DNA of 17,707 bases from JAWWBN01 sp033720955 (GTDB lineage Bacteria > Acidobacteriota > Thermoanaerobaculia > Multivoradales > JAHEKO01), in assembly GCA_033720955.1 (NCBI GenBank), contig JAWWBN010000054.1:1-17707 (forward strand), in the 5' to 3' direction. Of the stretch, positions 1 through 8,228 are shown one piece after another (the first letter of the stretch is position 1; every line of letters begins with the position of its first letter). A program made the translations under genes and the position numbers. The notes beneath the pieces were generated by a model. It was not told the DNA's origin. It saw nothing but the letters and a program-made list of their open reading frames with translations, and searched no databases.

Positions 1-1
1 C

Positions 2-739
<738 letters not shown>

Positions 740-3700
740 ATGGAGCTGCCGCGTCTGGCCGTCCGCCGGCCGATCACCACCGCGATGATCCTCATCAGCG
801 TGCTGGTGGTGGGGGGCATCGCCCTCGCTCGCCTGCCGCTGGCCTATCTGCCGGAGGTGGACATCCCCTTCGTCGGGGTGCAGATCGCCTACCCGAACAG
901 CAACCCGAGCCAGATCGAGAAGGAGATCGTCAAGCCGGTCGAGGAGGTGCTCGCCACCCTCCCCGCGGTGAAGACCCTCAACTCCAGGGCCGATGCCGAC
1001 CAGGCGCAGTTCTTCCTCGAGTTCGACTGGGGAGAGGACCTCGACGTGGTCCGCATGCAGGTGAGCGAGAAGATGGACCAGATCAAGCCGGAGCTGCCCG
1101 CGGGCATCGGCGACGTGGTCATCTTCTCGTTCAACACCAACGACATCCCGGTGGTCCAGGCCAGGGTCTCGGCGCGCGGGGTGGACCTCTCGGACAGCTA
1201 CGAGCTGATCGAGGCGCGGATCCTCAACCGGCTGCGCCGTATCCCCGGCGTCGCCCGGGTCACCCTGGACGGCGTGGCGCCGAAGGAGATCGACGTAGAC
1301 CTCGTCCTGGACCGGGTGCGGGAGCACAACGTGGACGTGGGCGCGCTCATTCGGCGGCTCCAGGCCTCCTCCTCCAACCTGGTGCTGGGCCAGGTGGAGG
1401 AGGGGGGCATGCGCTTCACCGCCCGGGCGGTGGGCCGGTTCGAGTCGGTCGAGGAGATCGGCGAGCTGCAGATCGACGAGCGTGGCCTGACCCTGGCCGA
1501 CATCGCCGAGATCACCTACGAAGAGCCGCCGGCTCCCTGGGGACGCCACCTGAACATGGACTTCGCCGTCGGCCTCGAGGTCTTCAAGGAGTCCACCGCC
1601 AACACGGTGGACGTGGTCGAGGGCGTCATGACCACCATCGAGGAGGAGATCAACTCCGATCCGCTCCTCGAGGGGGTCACCCTCTTCGTCTGGGAGAACC
1701 AGGCCGACGAGATCACCGGGGGCCTGAACGGGCTGCTGAAGGCCGGGACCATCGGGGCGCTTCTGGCGGTCCTCTCCCTCTACTTCTTCCTGCGCCGCTT
1801 CGACTCCACCTTCATCGTCTCGCTGTCGATCCCGTTCTCCATCCTCGCCGCCTGCGGCATCCTCTACTTCCTGGGCGCCAGCCTCAACGTCCTCTCCATG
1901 ATGGGCCTGATGCTGGCGGTGGGGATGCTCGTGGACAACGCCGTGGTGGTGCTCGAGTCGATCGACCGCACCCACCGCGTCGAGCCCGACCCCCGGCGCT
2001 CCGCCCTGCTGGGCGCGCGCGAGGTGTCGACGGCGGTGGCCGCGTCCACGCTGACCACCCTGATCGTCTTCCTCCCCCTCGTGGTGGGCGGCAAGACCTC
2101 GCTGGTGACGTGGCTCTCCGAGATCGGCGTCACCATCACCATCGCCCTGGCCTGCTCGCTCTTCTCGTCGCTGACCCTGATCCCGCTGGTGTCGGCGCAC
2201 TTCCTGGGGCGCAAGAAGCCCAAGCCGGTCCAGTCCATCGCCTGGCTCGAAGAGCGCTACGCCCGCACCCTGCGCTGGACCTTGCGCCACCCGGTCAAGA
2301 CCTTCGGCCTGGTGGTCTTCGCCGGGGTCGTGGGCCTGGCTCCCTTCTTCGCCGGCATGGTGGAGTCGGCGATCTTCTCCGGCGTCGTCAACAAACGGCT
2401 GGTCCTGCGGTACGAGTTCGCCGACCACACCTACAAGAGCGAGGCCGAGGAGGTGGTGGACCTCATCGAGCCCCACCTCTGGCAGAACCGCGAGCGCTTC
2501 CAGATCGAGTCGCTCTACAGCTTCTTCATGGAGAACCGGGCCGAGACCACCATGGTGCTCGCGCGGCAGGACCTCACCGACGAGGAGATGAGGGAGCTGC
2601 GCGCCGAGGTGCGCGACTCGCTGCCCGAAGTGGCCGGGGTGCGCTTCCTCTTCGACGACGACGAGGACCAGGGGGGCAGCACCACCTACTTCGCGGTGAA
2701 GCTGTTCGGCCAGGACACCGGGGTGCTCGAGGAGCTCGCCGAGGAGACGGCCCGCCGGGTCGAGACCGTGGCCGGGGTGCAGGACGTGCGAACCTCGCTG
2801 CGCGACTCGCAGCGGGAGGTGCAGGCCAGGATCGACCGCGACCGCGCCCGCCGAGCCGGGCTGACCGCCCAGGACATGGCCGACATCTTCTCCTTCACCC
2901 TGGGCGCCATGCGGCTGCCGCGCTTCTCGACCGGCGAGCGCGAGGTCGAGAGCTGGCTGGCGCTGCGGCTGGAGGACCGGGAGAACCTGGACGATCTGAA
3001 GCGGCTCCAGGTGGGCGGCGCCGCGGACGGCCGACCGATCCTGCTGGGCGAGGTGGCCGAGTTCCGGGTGGTCCCGCGCCCCCGCGAGATCGTGCGCGAG
3101 AACCGCAAGGTGCGGGTGTCGGTCGACGCCACCTACGAGGGCGAGAAGTGGAGCGACGCCCAGAGGGAGATCACCGCCCTGATGGACGCCTTCGAGCTGC
3201 CGCCCGGGACCTCGTGGTCGTGGAACGACCGCATCGTCGAGCAGCAGGACCAGGACTCGCAGATGGGCGTCAACTTCCTGCTCGCGCTGATGCTGGTCTA
3301 CCTGGTCATGGCCTCCCTCTTCGAGTCGCTGGCGCAGCCCTTCGCCATTCTCTTCTCGATCCCCTTCGCTTTCTGCGGCGTGGCGTGGATGCTGGCGCTG
3401 ACGGGCACCACCTTCAACCTGATGGCCCAGATCGGGCTGCTCATCCTGATGGGCATCGTGGTGAACAACGGCATCGTGCTGCTGGACCACGTGAACCAGC
3501 TCCGCCGGCGGGGGCTCGCCCGCGAAGAGGCGATCGTGACCGCCGGCCGGGAGCGTCTGCGCCCCATCCTGATGACCGCCGCCACCACCATCATCGGCCT
3601 GGTTCCGCTGGCCATCCGCGGCCCCGCGGCGGGCGGCATCTTCTACTACCCGCTGGCCCGCACGGTGATGGGCGGTCTCATCTCCTCCGCCTTCCTCACC

Positions 3701-3832
3701 CTCCTGGTGCTGCCCTCGATCAGCGTCGGCGTGGAGACCGTGGCCGCGTGGTTCGGCCGGGTCTGGCGGGCGTCGGGTCCGAAGAAGGGGGCGGCCCCGG
3801 CCGTCGAGACCGCTCCCGAAGCCGTCTCCTGA
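740..3832 (+). CDS. RND family efflux transporter permease (AcrB/MdtC-type)
   Basis: This is a full-length inner-membrane RND exporter of 1030 residues, the normal family size. TM1 is at about residues 14-33. The first periplasmic domain begins with a conserved PEVDIPFVGV-type stretch and runs to about 330. TM2-TM6 span about 335-485, TM7 about 520-540, the second periplasmic domain about 545-840, and TM8-TM12 about 843-1005. In TM4 the proton-relay pair Asp-Asp of AcrB is Asp399-Asn400 (LVDNAVVVLE). In TM10 the relay lysine position reads Asn909-Asn910. Both changes occur in many homologues, so the pump is probably functional with a variant relay. It starts one base after the upstream RND stop, behind a strong ribosome site. 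The usual partners are a periplasmic adaptor and an outer-membrane channel, probably encoded upstream. I cannot assign a substrate; the CusA-type metal methionines were not recognised. Confidence 0.95.
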   Translation: MELPRLAVRRPITTAMILISVLVVGGIALARLPLAYLPEVDIPFVGVQIAYPNSNPSQIEKEIVKPVEEVLATLPAVKTLNSRADADQAQFFLEFDWGEDLDVVRMQVSEKMDQIKPELPAGIGDVVIFSFNTNDIPVVQARVSARGVDLSDSYELIEARILNRLRRIPGVARVTLDGVAPKEIDVDLVLDRVREHNVDVGALIRRLQASSSNLVLGQVEEGGMRFTARAVGRFESVEEIGELQIDERGLTLADIAEITYEEPPAPWGRHLNMDFAVGLEVFKESTANTVDVVEGVMTTIEEEINSDPLLEGVTLFVWENQADEITGGLNGLLKAGTIGALLAVLSLYFFLRRFDSTFIVSLSIPFSILAACGILYFLGASLNVLSMMGLMLAVGMLVDNAVVVLESIDRTHRVEPDPRRSALLGAREVSTAVAASTLTTLIVFLPLVVGGKTSLVTWLSEIGVTITIALACSLFSSLTLIPLVSAHFLGRKKPKPVQSIAWLEERYARTLRWTLRHPVKTFGLVVFAGVVGLAPFFAGMVESAIFSGVVNKRLVLRYEFADHTYKSEAEEVVDLIEPHLWQNRERFQIESLYSFFMENRAETTMVLARQDLTDEEMRELRAEVRDSLPEVAGVRFLFDDDEDQGGSTTYFAVKLFGQDTGVLEELAEETARRVETVAGVQDVRTSLRDSQREVQARIDRDRARRAGLTAQDMADIFSFTLGAMRLPRFSTGEREVESWLALRLEDRENLDDLKRLQVGGAADGRPILLGEVAEFRVVPRPREIVRENRKVRVSVDATYEGEKWSDAQREITALMDAFELPPGTSWSWNDRIVEQQDQDSQMGVNFLLALMLVYLVMASLFESLAQPFAILFSIPFAFCGVAWMLALTGTTFNLMAQIGLLILMGIVVNNGIVLLDHVNQLRRRGLAREEAIVTAGRERLRPILMTAATTIIGLVPLAIRGPAAGGIFYYPLARTVMGGLISSAFLTLLVLPSISVGVETVAAWFGRVWRASGPKKGAAPAVETAPEAVS

Positions 3833-3849
3833 GCCGTCGCGCGGCGCCC

Positions 3850-3865
3850 GGGGCGCCGGCGCCCC
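3850..3865. repeat. Perfect 16-bp GC palindrome upstream of the E1 gene
   Basis: GGGGCGCCGGCGCCCC reads identically on both strands. A third GGCGCC copy sits just upstream at 3843-3848, with the two inside the palindrome at 3852-3857 and 3858-3863. It lies between the RND stop (3832) and the predicted -10 box at 3871, covering the expected -35/spacer region. It may be an operator for a dimeric repressor or the stem of a Rho-independent terminator for the RND operon. No T-tract follows, which weakens the terminator reading. Confidence 0.4.
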
Positions 3866-3870
3866 ACCGG

Positions 3871-3876
3871 TATACT
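3871..3876 (+). promoter_or_regulatory. Putative -10 box of a leaderless promoter for the E1 gene
   Basis: TATACT stands out in otherwise almost AT-free DNA and matches the bacterial -10 consensus at five of six positions. Only 8 nt separate it from the ATG at 3885, so transcription would start at or within a base or two of the start codon. No ribosome-binding site precedes the ATG. No -35 hexamer is recognisable. Confidence 0.55.
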
Positions 3877-3884
3877 CCTCCCGG

Positions 3885-6269
3885 ATGAGCGAGCCCACCG
3901 AGGCGCCCGCGCGGCAGCTTTCGCGGGAGCTGCTGCGGGAGCTGCACGGCTTCCTCGCCCTCGAGGCGCCCTTCCTGATCCGCGACCTGCCACCGGTGGC
4001 CAGCGAGGCGGAGCTCGAGACCGCGCTGCTCGATCGGGTGGAGGCGCGCTACCGCACGGGGCCGGAGTTCGCCGAGGAGAGGCTCTACCCCCTGGTGAGC
4101 CACCGCCGCGCGGTGGAGTGGGGGAGGGAGGCTCTCACGATCCAGGTCCGCGGCTTCTTCGAGCGCCGCCGGATCCGCGCCTCGCTCACCACCGACGAGC
4201 GCCGGCTGATGCTGCGCACCATGCTCCTGACCCGCGCCCTGGACGCCCGACTGAAGCGGGAGTTCGACCGCGGCGAGGCGGCGTGGGGGGAGCACCGGTC
4301 GCCGCAGAAGGGATTCCGGTCGCTGGGCCAGGAAGCCATCGTGGGGGCGTCGCTGCGGCTGCGGCGGCCGCCGGAGCACGGGGTGGGCGCCGACTACCGC
4401 GGCGACGTGATCGGACCGGTGATCCGCGATCTCGGCGCGCTGCTCATGTTCCATCCCGACCCGGAGCACGCTCTCCGGGTGCAGGCGGGCAAGGCCGGAA
4501 CCCCCATGGGGGGGCGCGACCTCCACGTGGGCGACTACGACCGCGGCGTGCTGCCGCCCACCGCTCCCCTGGCCGTGGCCACCCAGACCCTGATCGGCGT
4601 CGCCTACGGCTTCGCCCTGAAGGGCGAGGACCGGGTGGCGGTGGCCTTCATCGGCGAGGGTGGGGCCAGCCTGGGCGAGTGGCACGAGGCGATCAACTTC
4701 GCGGCGGTGCGCAAGCTGGCCATGGTCTTCCTGCTGGAGAACAACCAGTGGGCGCTGGGGACCCACGTCAGCGAGCAGAGCGCCGCCCGGCGCTTCGCGC
4801 CGCGGGCCGCGGGCTACGGCATCCCCGGGATCACCCTCTTCGGCAACGACCCGGAGGAGGTGGCGGCCGGGGTGGCCTGGGCGGCGGAGCGTGGCCGCGC
4901 CGGCCACGGCCCGAGCCTGATCGAGCTCGTGACCTACCGTCGCCCGGGACACGCCCACCACGACGACGACCGCTTCCACGGCAGCGACGAGCCGAGGATC
5001 CCCGGCTACGAGTACCCCGAGGAGCGCGCCGCCTGGGAGCGGGCCGATCCGATCGAGCTCTTCTCCCGCCGGCTCGTCGAGGAGGGAGCGCTCGACGCGC
5101 GGGAGGTCGACGAGCTGCGCCGCGAGACGGAGGCCGAGGTCGAGGCGGCGGCCGGGCGCGCCGCCGCCGCGCCCTGGCCGGCGCCGGCGGACTATCGGGA
5201 CCGGGTGTACGCCCCGCGCACCCTGCCGGTGCCGCGGCCCGGCCCCGAGGTCCGCACCCGCAAGATGGCGTACGACGAGGCCATCCGCCAGGGGCTGACC
5301 GAGCTCATGGAGGAGGACGACAGGGTCTTCCTGCTGGGCGAGGACGTGGGCGGACGGTACGGCGGCGCCTTCGGGGTCACCCGGGGCCTGGCGAAGAGGT
5401 TCGGTGCCGAGCGCTGTCTCAACACGCCGCTGGCCGAGTCGGCCATCGTGGGCTGCGCCGTGGGGGCCGCCCTCGAGGGCTTCCGGCCGGTGGTGGAGAT
5501 CCAGTTCGCGGACTTCCTGGCACCCGCCTTCAACGCCCTCGTCAACAACGCCGCCAAGATCTACTGGCGGTGGGGACGACCGGTGCCGATGGTGGTGCGC
5601 CTGCCCTACGGCGGCGCCACCGGGAATCTGAAGAAGCTCCTGGGGGGCGGGCCGTTCCACAGCCAGTGCCCGGAGATGTGGTTCCTCCGGGTTCCGGGCT
5701 GGAAGATCGTCGCCCCCGCCACGCCCGCCGACGCCAAGGCGCTCCTGGTGGCGGCCGTGCGGGACGACAACCCGGTCATCTACCTGGAGGCCAAGGGGCT
5801 CTACGGCTTCTTCAACAGCGACCTGCGGGAAGAGGTGCCCCTGGGCGCGGACCACGAGGCCGCCCTGGGCGAGGCCAGGGTGCGCCGTCCCGGCGGCGAC
5901 CTCACCATCGTCACCTATGGCGCCATGGTGTGGACGGCGCTGGAGGCGGCCGAGACCCTGGCGGAGGAGGGGATCGAGGCCGAGGTGATCGATCTGCGCA
6001 CCCTGTGGCCGCTCGACGAAGAGACCCTCTTCGCCTCCGTGCGCAAGACGCACCGGCTGCTGGTGGTGCACGAGGACACCCGGCGGGGCGGCCTGGCCGG
6101 GGAGCTCGCGGCGCGGGTCGCCAGCCGGCTCTTCTACCACCTGGATGCGCCCATCCGAAGGGTGACCGCTCCCGACACTCCGGCGCCCTATTCGCCGCCC
6201 CTCGAGTGGGACTACCTTCCCAAGGCGGCCCAGGTGGCGGCGGCGGCGCGCGACCTGGCGCGGGAGTGA
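3885..6269 (+). CDS. 2-oxoacid dehydrogenase E1, fused alpha and beta subunits (branched-chain type)
   Basis: This is the thiamine-diphosphate-dependent E1 of a 2-oxoacid dehydrogenase complex. It would decarboxylate a 2-oxoacid and pass the acyl group to the lipoyl arm of E2 in the cytoplasm. It has 794 residues. About 100 N-terminal residues of unknown role precede an E1-alpha domain (about 105-425). That domain holds the ThDP motif Gly-Glu-Gly (257-259) to Asn286-Asn287; GEG rather than GDG is what I recall for branched-chain E1-alpha. It also has the His-rich loop after YRRPGH (about 351-362). The E1-beta pyrimidine domain (about 458-640) carries NTPLAES with Glu518 and the conserved His592. 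A transketolase C-terminal domain (about 655-794) follows. No E2 or E3 gene is adjacent, so partners must be encoded elsewhere. Pyruvate or acetoin dehydrogenase E1 are alternatives. Confidence 0.9.
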   Translation: MSEPTEAPARQLSRELLRELHGFLALEAPFLIRDLPPVASEAELETALLDRVEARYRTGPEFAEERLYPLVSHRRAVEWGREALTIQVRGFFERRRIRASLTTDERRLMLRTMLLTRALDARLKREFDRGEAAWGEHRSPQKGFRSLGQEAIVGASLRLRRPPEHGVGADYRGDVIGPVIRDLGALLMFHPDPEHALRVQAGKAGTPMGGRDLHVGDYDRGVLPPTAPLAVATQTLIGVAYGFALKGEDRVAVAFIGEGGASLGEWHEAINFAAVRKLAMVFLLENNQWALGTHVSEQSAARRFAPRAAGYGIPGITLFGNDPEEVAAGVAWAAERGRAGHGPSLIELVTYRRPGHAHHDDDRFHGSDEPRIPGYEYPEERAAWERADPIELFSRRLVEEGALDAREVDELRRETEAEVEAAAGRAAAAPWPAPADYRDRVYAPRTLPVPRPGPEVRTRKMAYDEAIRQGLTELMEEDDRVFLLGEDVGGRYGGAFGVTRGLAKRFGAERCLNTPLAESAIVGCAVGAALEGFRPVVEIQFADFLAPAFNALVNNAAKIYWRWGRPVPMVVRLPYGGATGNLKKLLGGGPFHSQCPEMWFLRVPGWKIVAPATPADAKALLVAAVRDDNPVIYLEAKGLYGFFNSDLREEVPLGADHEAALGEARVRRPGGDLTIVTYGAMVWTALEAAETLAEEGIEAEVIDLRTLWPLDEETLFASVRKTHRLLVVHEDTRRGGLAGELAARVASRLFYHLDAPIRRVTAPDTPAPYSPPLEWDYLPKAAQVAAAARDLARE

Positions 6270-6273
6270 GCCC

Positions 6274-7305
6274 TCAGCGCGCGGTCGCGGAGTCGCGCGC
6301 CGGGGCGGTGGCCCCCCAGGCACGGGCCAGGGCCTCTCGCGCCTCGGGGTTCTTCATCGAGAAGTCGCGGTCGTGTCGGGCGTCGCCCGGGATCCACTTC
6401 CACCAGAACATCCCGGCCACCCAGGGCTCGGCCTCGAGCCGCTCCACCGCCGCGCGGATCAGACGGCGCCGCAGCTCCCGCGCCGCGGGCGTGTCCCGCA
6501 CCTGGTGGTCCCAGGGGGTCCGGGCCGCGTCGGGCGAGCGGTTGTAGCCGATCTCGGCGAAGAGGACCGGCTTGCCGGTGGCTCGCGAGAGCGCCGCGAG
6601 GCGGGTCAGCGGACCGTCCCAGCCACGGCGCAGGGCGGGCAGGCCGGGATCGTCCTCGGTGGCCAGGGGGAAGTAGCCGTGCACGCCGACCAGGTCCACG
6701 GCGTCCCAGAACGGCACCCGGTCGAGGGCGTCCCAGTTGGCCGCGTAGACCAGCCGCCCGCGGTAGACGGCGCGGACGTCGCGCACGATGCGGCGCCACT
6801 CGCCCTCCCGACCGGTGGTCTTGTCGAGCTCCACGCCGACGGCGAAGAGCGGCACCCCGGCGCGCTCGGCCAGGCGGGCCTGGTCCACGATGAAGGCCCG
6901 GTAGCCGTCGAAGAACCGCCGCCAGGCGGCCTGGTCGCCCCCGAACTCGATGTCGCCGCGCCAGGCGAAGCTGCCCCAGTAGGCCAGATGGGGCTTCCAG
7001 AAGAGGGTGATCCCGGCTTCCTCGGCCAGCTCCACCGCGCGGTGGAGGAACTCCAGCTCGGCCGCCGGGCGGTGCCGCACCGCGCCGTCGCGCCCGATCC
7101 AGGCGTAGGGGTGGATCGCCGCCCAGCCCGCTCCCAGGGCGCGGATCTCCGCCAGGCTCTGCGCCATCGCCGGCGAGCCCCAGATCGGGCCCCAGCGCGG
7201 ACAGGAGACGACGATCCCCCGGATGGGAGGGTCGGCCGCCTGCTGCGCCACGGCGGGGGCGGCGGCGGCGACCAGGAGGCAGAGGAGGGCGCTGCGGAGG
7301 CTCAT
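6274..7305 (-). CDS. Secreted TIM-barrel glycoside hydrolase, GH113-like
   Basis: This is a 343-residue protein with a signal peptide: Arg4, a hydrophobic stretch at 5-18 and a likely AVA-QQ cleavage near residue 20. The rest reads as a single TIM barrel resembling GH113 beta-mannanases and related GH families. FWKPHLAYWGSF (102-113) would be a barrel strand and loop. Glu159 in FAVGVEL would be the acid/base, and Glu251 in LFAEIGYN the nucleophile. The aromatic FWWKW (300-304) is typical of the last strand near the sugar site. It probably acts on a beta-linked hexose polymer outside the inner membrane; mannan is only a family-based guess. It is a single-gene unit, convergent with the E1 gene (4 bp apart) and divergent from the sigma gene. 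The ATG at 7305 is chosen because it directly begins the signal peptide. Confidence 0.72.
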   Translation of the reverse strand: MSLRSALLCLLVAAAAPAVAQQAADPPIRGIVVSCPRWGPIWGSPAMAQSLAEIRALGAGWAAIHPYAWIGRDGAVRHRPAAELEFLHRAVELAEEAGITLFWKPHLAYWGSFAWRGDIEFGGDQAAWRRFFDGYRAFIVDQARLAERAGVPLFAVGVELDKTTGREGEWRRIVRDVRAVYRGRLVYAANWDALDRVPFWDAVDLVGVHGYFPLATEDDPGLPALRRGWDGPLTRLAALSRATGKPVLFAEIGYNRSPDAARTPWDHQVRDTPAARELRRRLIRAAVERLEAEPWVAGMFWWKWIPGDARHDRDFSMKNPEAREALARAWGATAPARDSATAR

Positions 7306-7320
7306 CGCGGATCGCGCCCG

Positions 7321-7326
7321 ATCGTA
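7321..7326 (-). promoter_or_regulatory. Putative -10 box for the glycoside hydrolase gene
   Basis: TACGAT on the minus strand lies 15 nt before the ATG at 7305. The predicted 5' leader would be only about 8 nt, too short for a normal ribosome site. The same hexamer is found before two other genes in the window. Confidence 0.4.
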
Positions 7327-7362
7327 CTTCACGCCGCGCGCCGGAGTCGCGGCTCGATCTAG

Positions 7363-7368
7363 TAGGCT
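7363..7368 (+). promoter_or_regulatory. Putative -10 box for the sigma factor gene
   Basis: TAGGCT lies 10 nt before the ATG at 7379, implying a leader of about 0-4 nt. It fits the TANNNT pattern shared by other starts here. It is 36 bp from the opposing -10 box at 7321-7326, so the two promoters lie back to back without sharing core elements. Confidence 0.4.
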
Positions 7369-7378
7369 CGGCCCGTCG

Positions 7379-8197
7379 ATGGTCGGGGAGCGCACGCCGG
7401 AGGAGCTGTTTCTCGAGCAGCTTCCGTGGATCGACCGGATCGTGGCGGGGATCTGCCGCCGCCACTGCTGCGATTCCGACGAGGCCGAGGAGTTCGCGGC
7501 CGAGGTGCGCCTCAAGCTGATCGACGACGACTACGCGGTGCTGCGGAAGTTCCGCGGCCGGAGCCGGCTCTCCACCTACCTGACCACCGTGGTCGCCAAC
7601 CTCTTCCGGGACTACCGGATCCGCCGCTGGGGCAAGTGGCGCCCGTCGGCTGCGGCCCGGCGCTTCGGCCCGGTGGCGGTGCAGCTCGAGATGCTCGTCT
7701 CCCGCGACGGCCGGCCGCTCGACGAGGCGGTGCGGATCCTCACCGAGAACCACGGTGTGGACGAGAGTCCCGCCGACCTGGAGAGCCTGGCGGAGGCGCT
7801 CCCCCAGCGGGCGCCCCGGCGGAGGCAGGAGAGTCTCGAGACAGTGGGCGAGATCGGCGTCACCGACGGTGTCGAGTCCCGGATCGAGAGGCGGGACCTG
7901 GGGAGGGCGGCGGCGCGCACCGAGAGGGCCCTGCGCTCGGCCCTCGACGAGCTCACCGGGGAGGACCGGCTGCTGCTGCGTCTGCACTACCAGGAGGGCT
8001 TCCCCGTGTCCCAGATCGCCCGCACCCTGAAGCTGAGACAGCGGAGGCTCTACACCCGCTTCGACCGTCTCAAGCGCGAACTGCGGTCGCGGCTGGAGGC
8101 GGAGGGGGTGACCCCGGCCCAGGTGGCCGACCTGCTCGACTGGCGGGACGGCGGGATCGAGGCCGGTCTCGAGTCCCCCGACGGGAGAATGAGGTAG
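7379..8197 (+). CDS. Sigma-70 family (ECF-like) RNA polymerase sigma factor with extended linker
   Basis: This is a 272-residue alternative sigma factor that would direct RNA polymerase to a specific promoter set. Region 2 spans about residues 9-95, including the DEAEEFAAEVRLKL helix, a RGRSRLSTYL stretch and the basic FRDYRIRRWGKW end. Region 4 spans about 183-240, with LTGEDRLLLRLHYQEG and a helix-turn-helix around VSQIARTLKLRQRRLYTRFDRLK. Classical ECF sigmas are about 170-200 residues. Here about 85 residues separate the two regions (96-180), with a helical, charged section, and about 30 residues follow region 4. The next gene, 31 bp downstream, is a zinc-motif membrane anti-sigma, which supports an envelope-stress-type switch. 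The ATG at 7379 is chosen because an upstream TAGGCT box makes any earlier start unlikely. Confidence 0.85.
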   Translation: MVGERTPEELFLEQLPWIDRIVAGICRRHCCDSDEAEEFAAEVRLKLIDDDYAVLRKFRGRSRLSTYLTTVVANLFRDYRIRRWGKWRPSAAARRFGPVAVQLEMLVSRDGRPLDEAVRILTENHGVDESPADLESLAEALPQRAPRRRQESLETVGEIGVTDGVESRIERRDLGRAAARTERALRSALDELTGEDRLLLRLHYQEGFPVSQIARTLKLRQRRLYTRFDRLKRELRSRLEAEGVTPAQVADLLDWRDGGIEAGLESPDGRMR

Positions 8198-8228
8198 GGG
8201 TCCGTCCAACCAGAGGGCGAAGTCCATC

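Noticed and set aside
3850..3865. Rho-independent terminator for the RND operon
   Set aside because: The palindrome could fold, but no run of T follows and a -10-like box comes within 6 bp. I therefore listed it as a palindrome of unknown role.
2110..3888. Open frame of about 592 codons on the plus strand inside the RND gene
   Set aside because: It is a frameshifted reading of the RND gene with no domain content; the RND frame is intact from start to stop, so no real frameshift is present.
3720..6323. Long open frame on the minus strand (about 867 codons) opposite the E1 gene
   Set aside because: It is Arg/Gly/Pro/His-rich with no domain, and it lies antisense to a clear two-domain enzyme. 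High GC at third positions keeps such shadow frames open.
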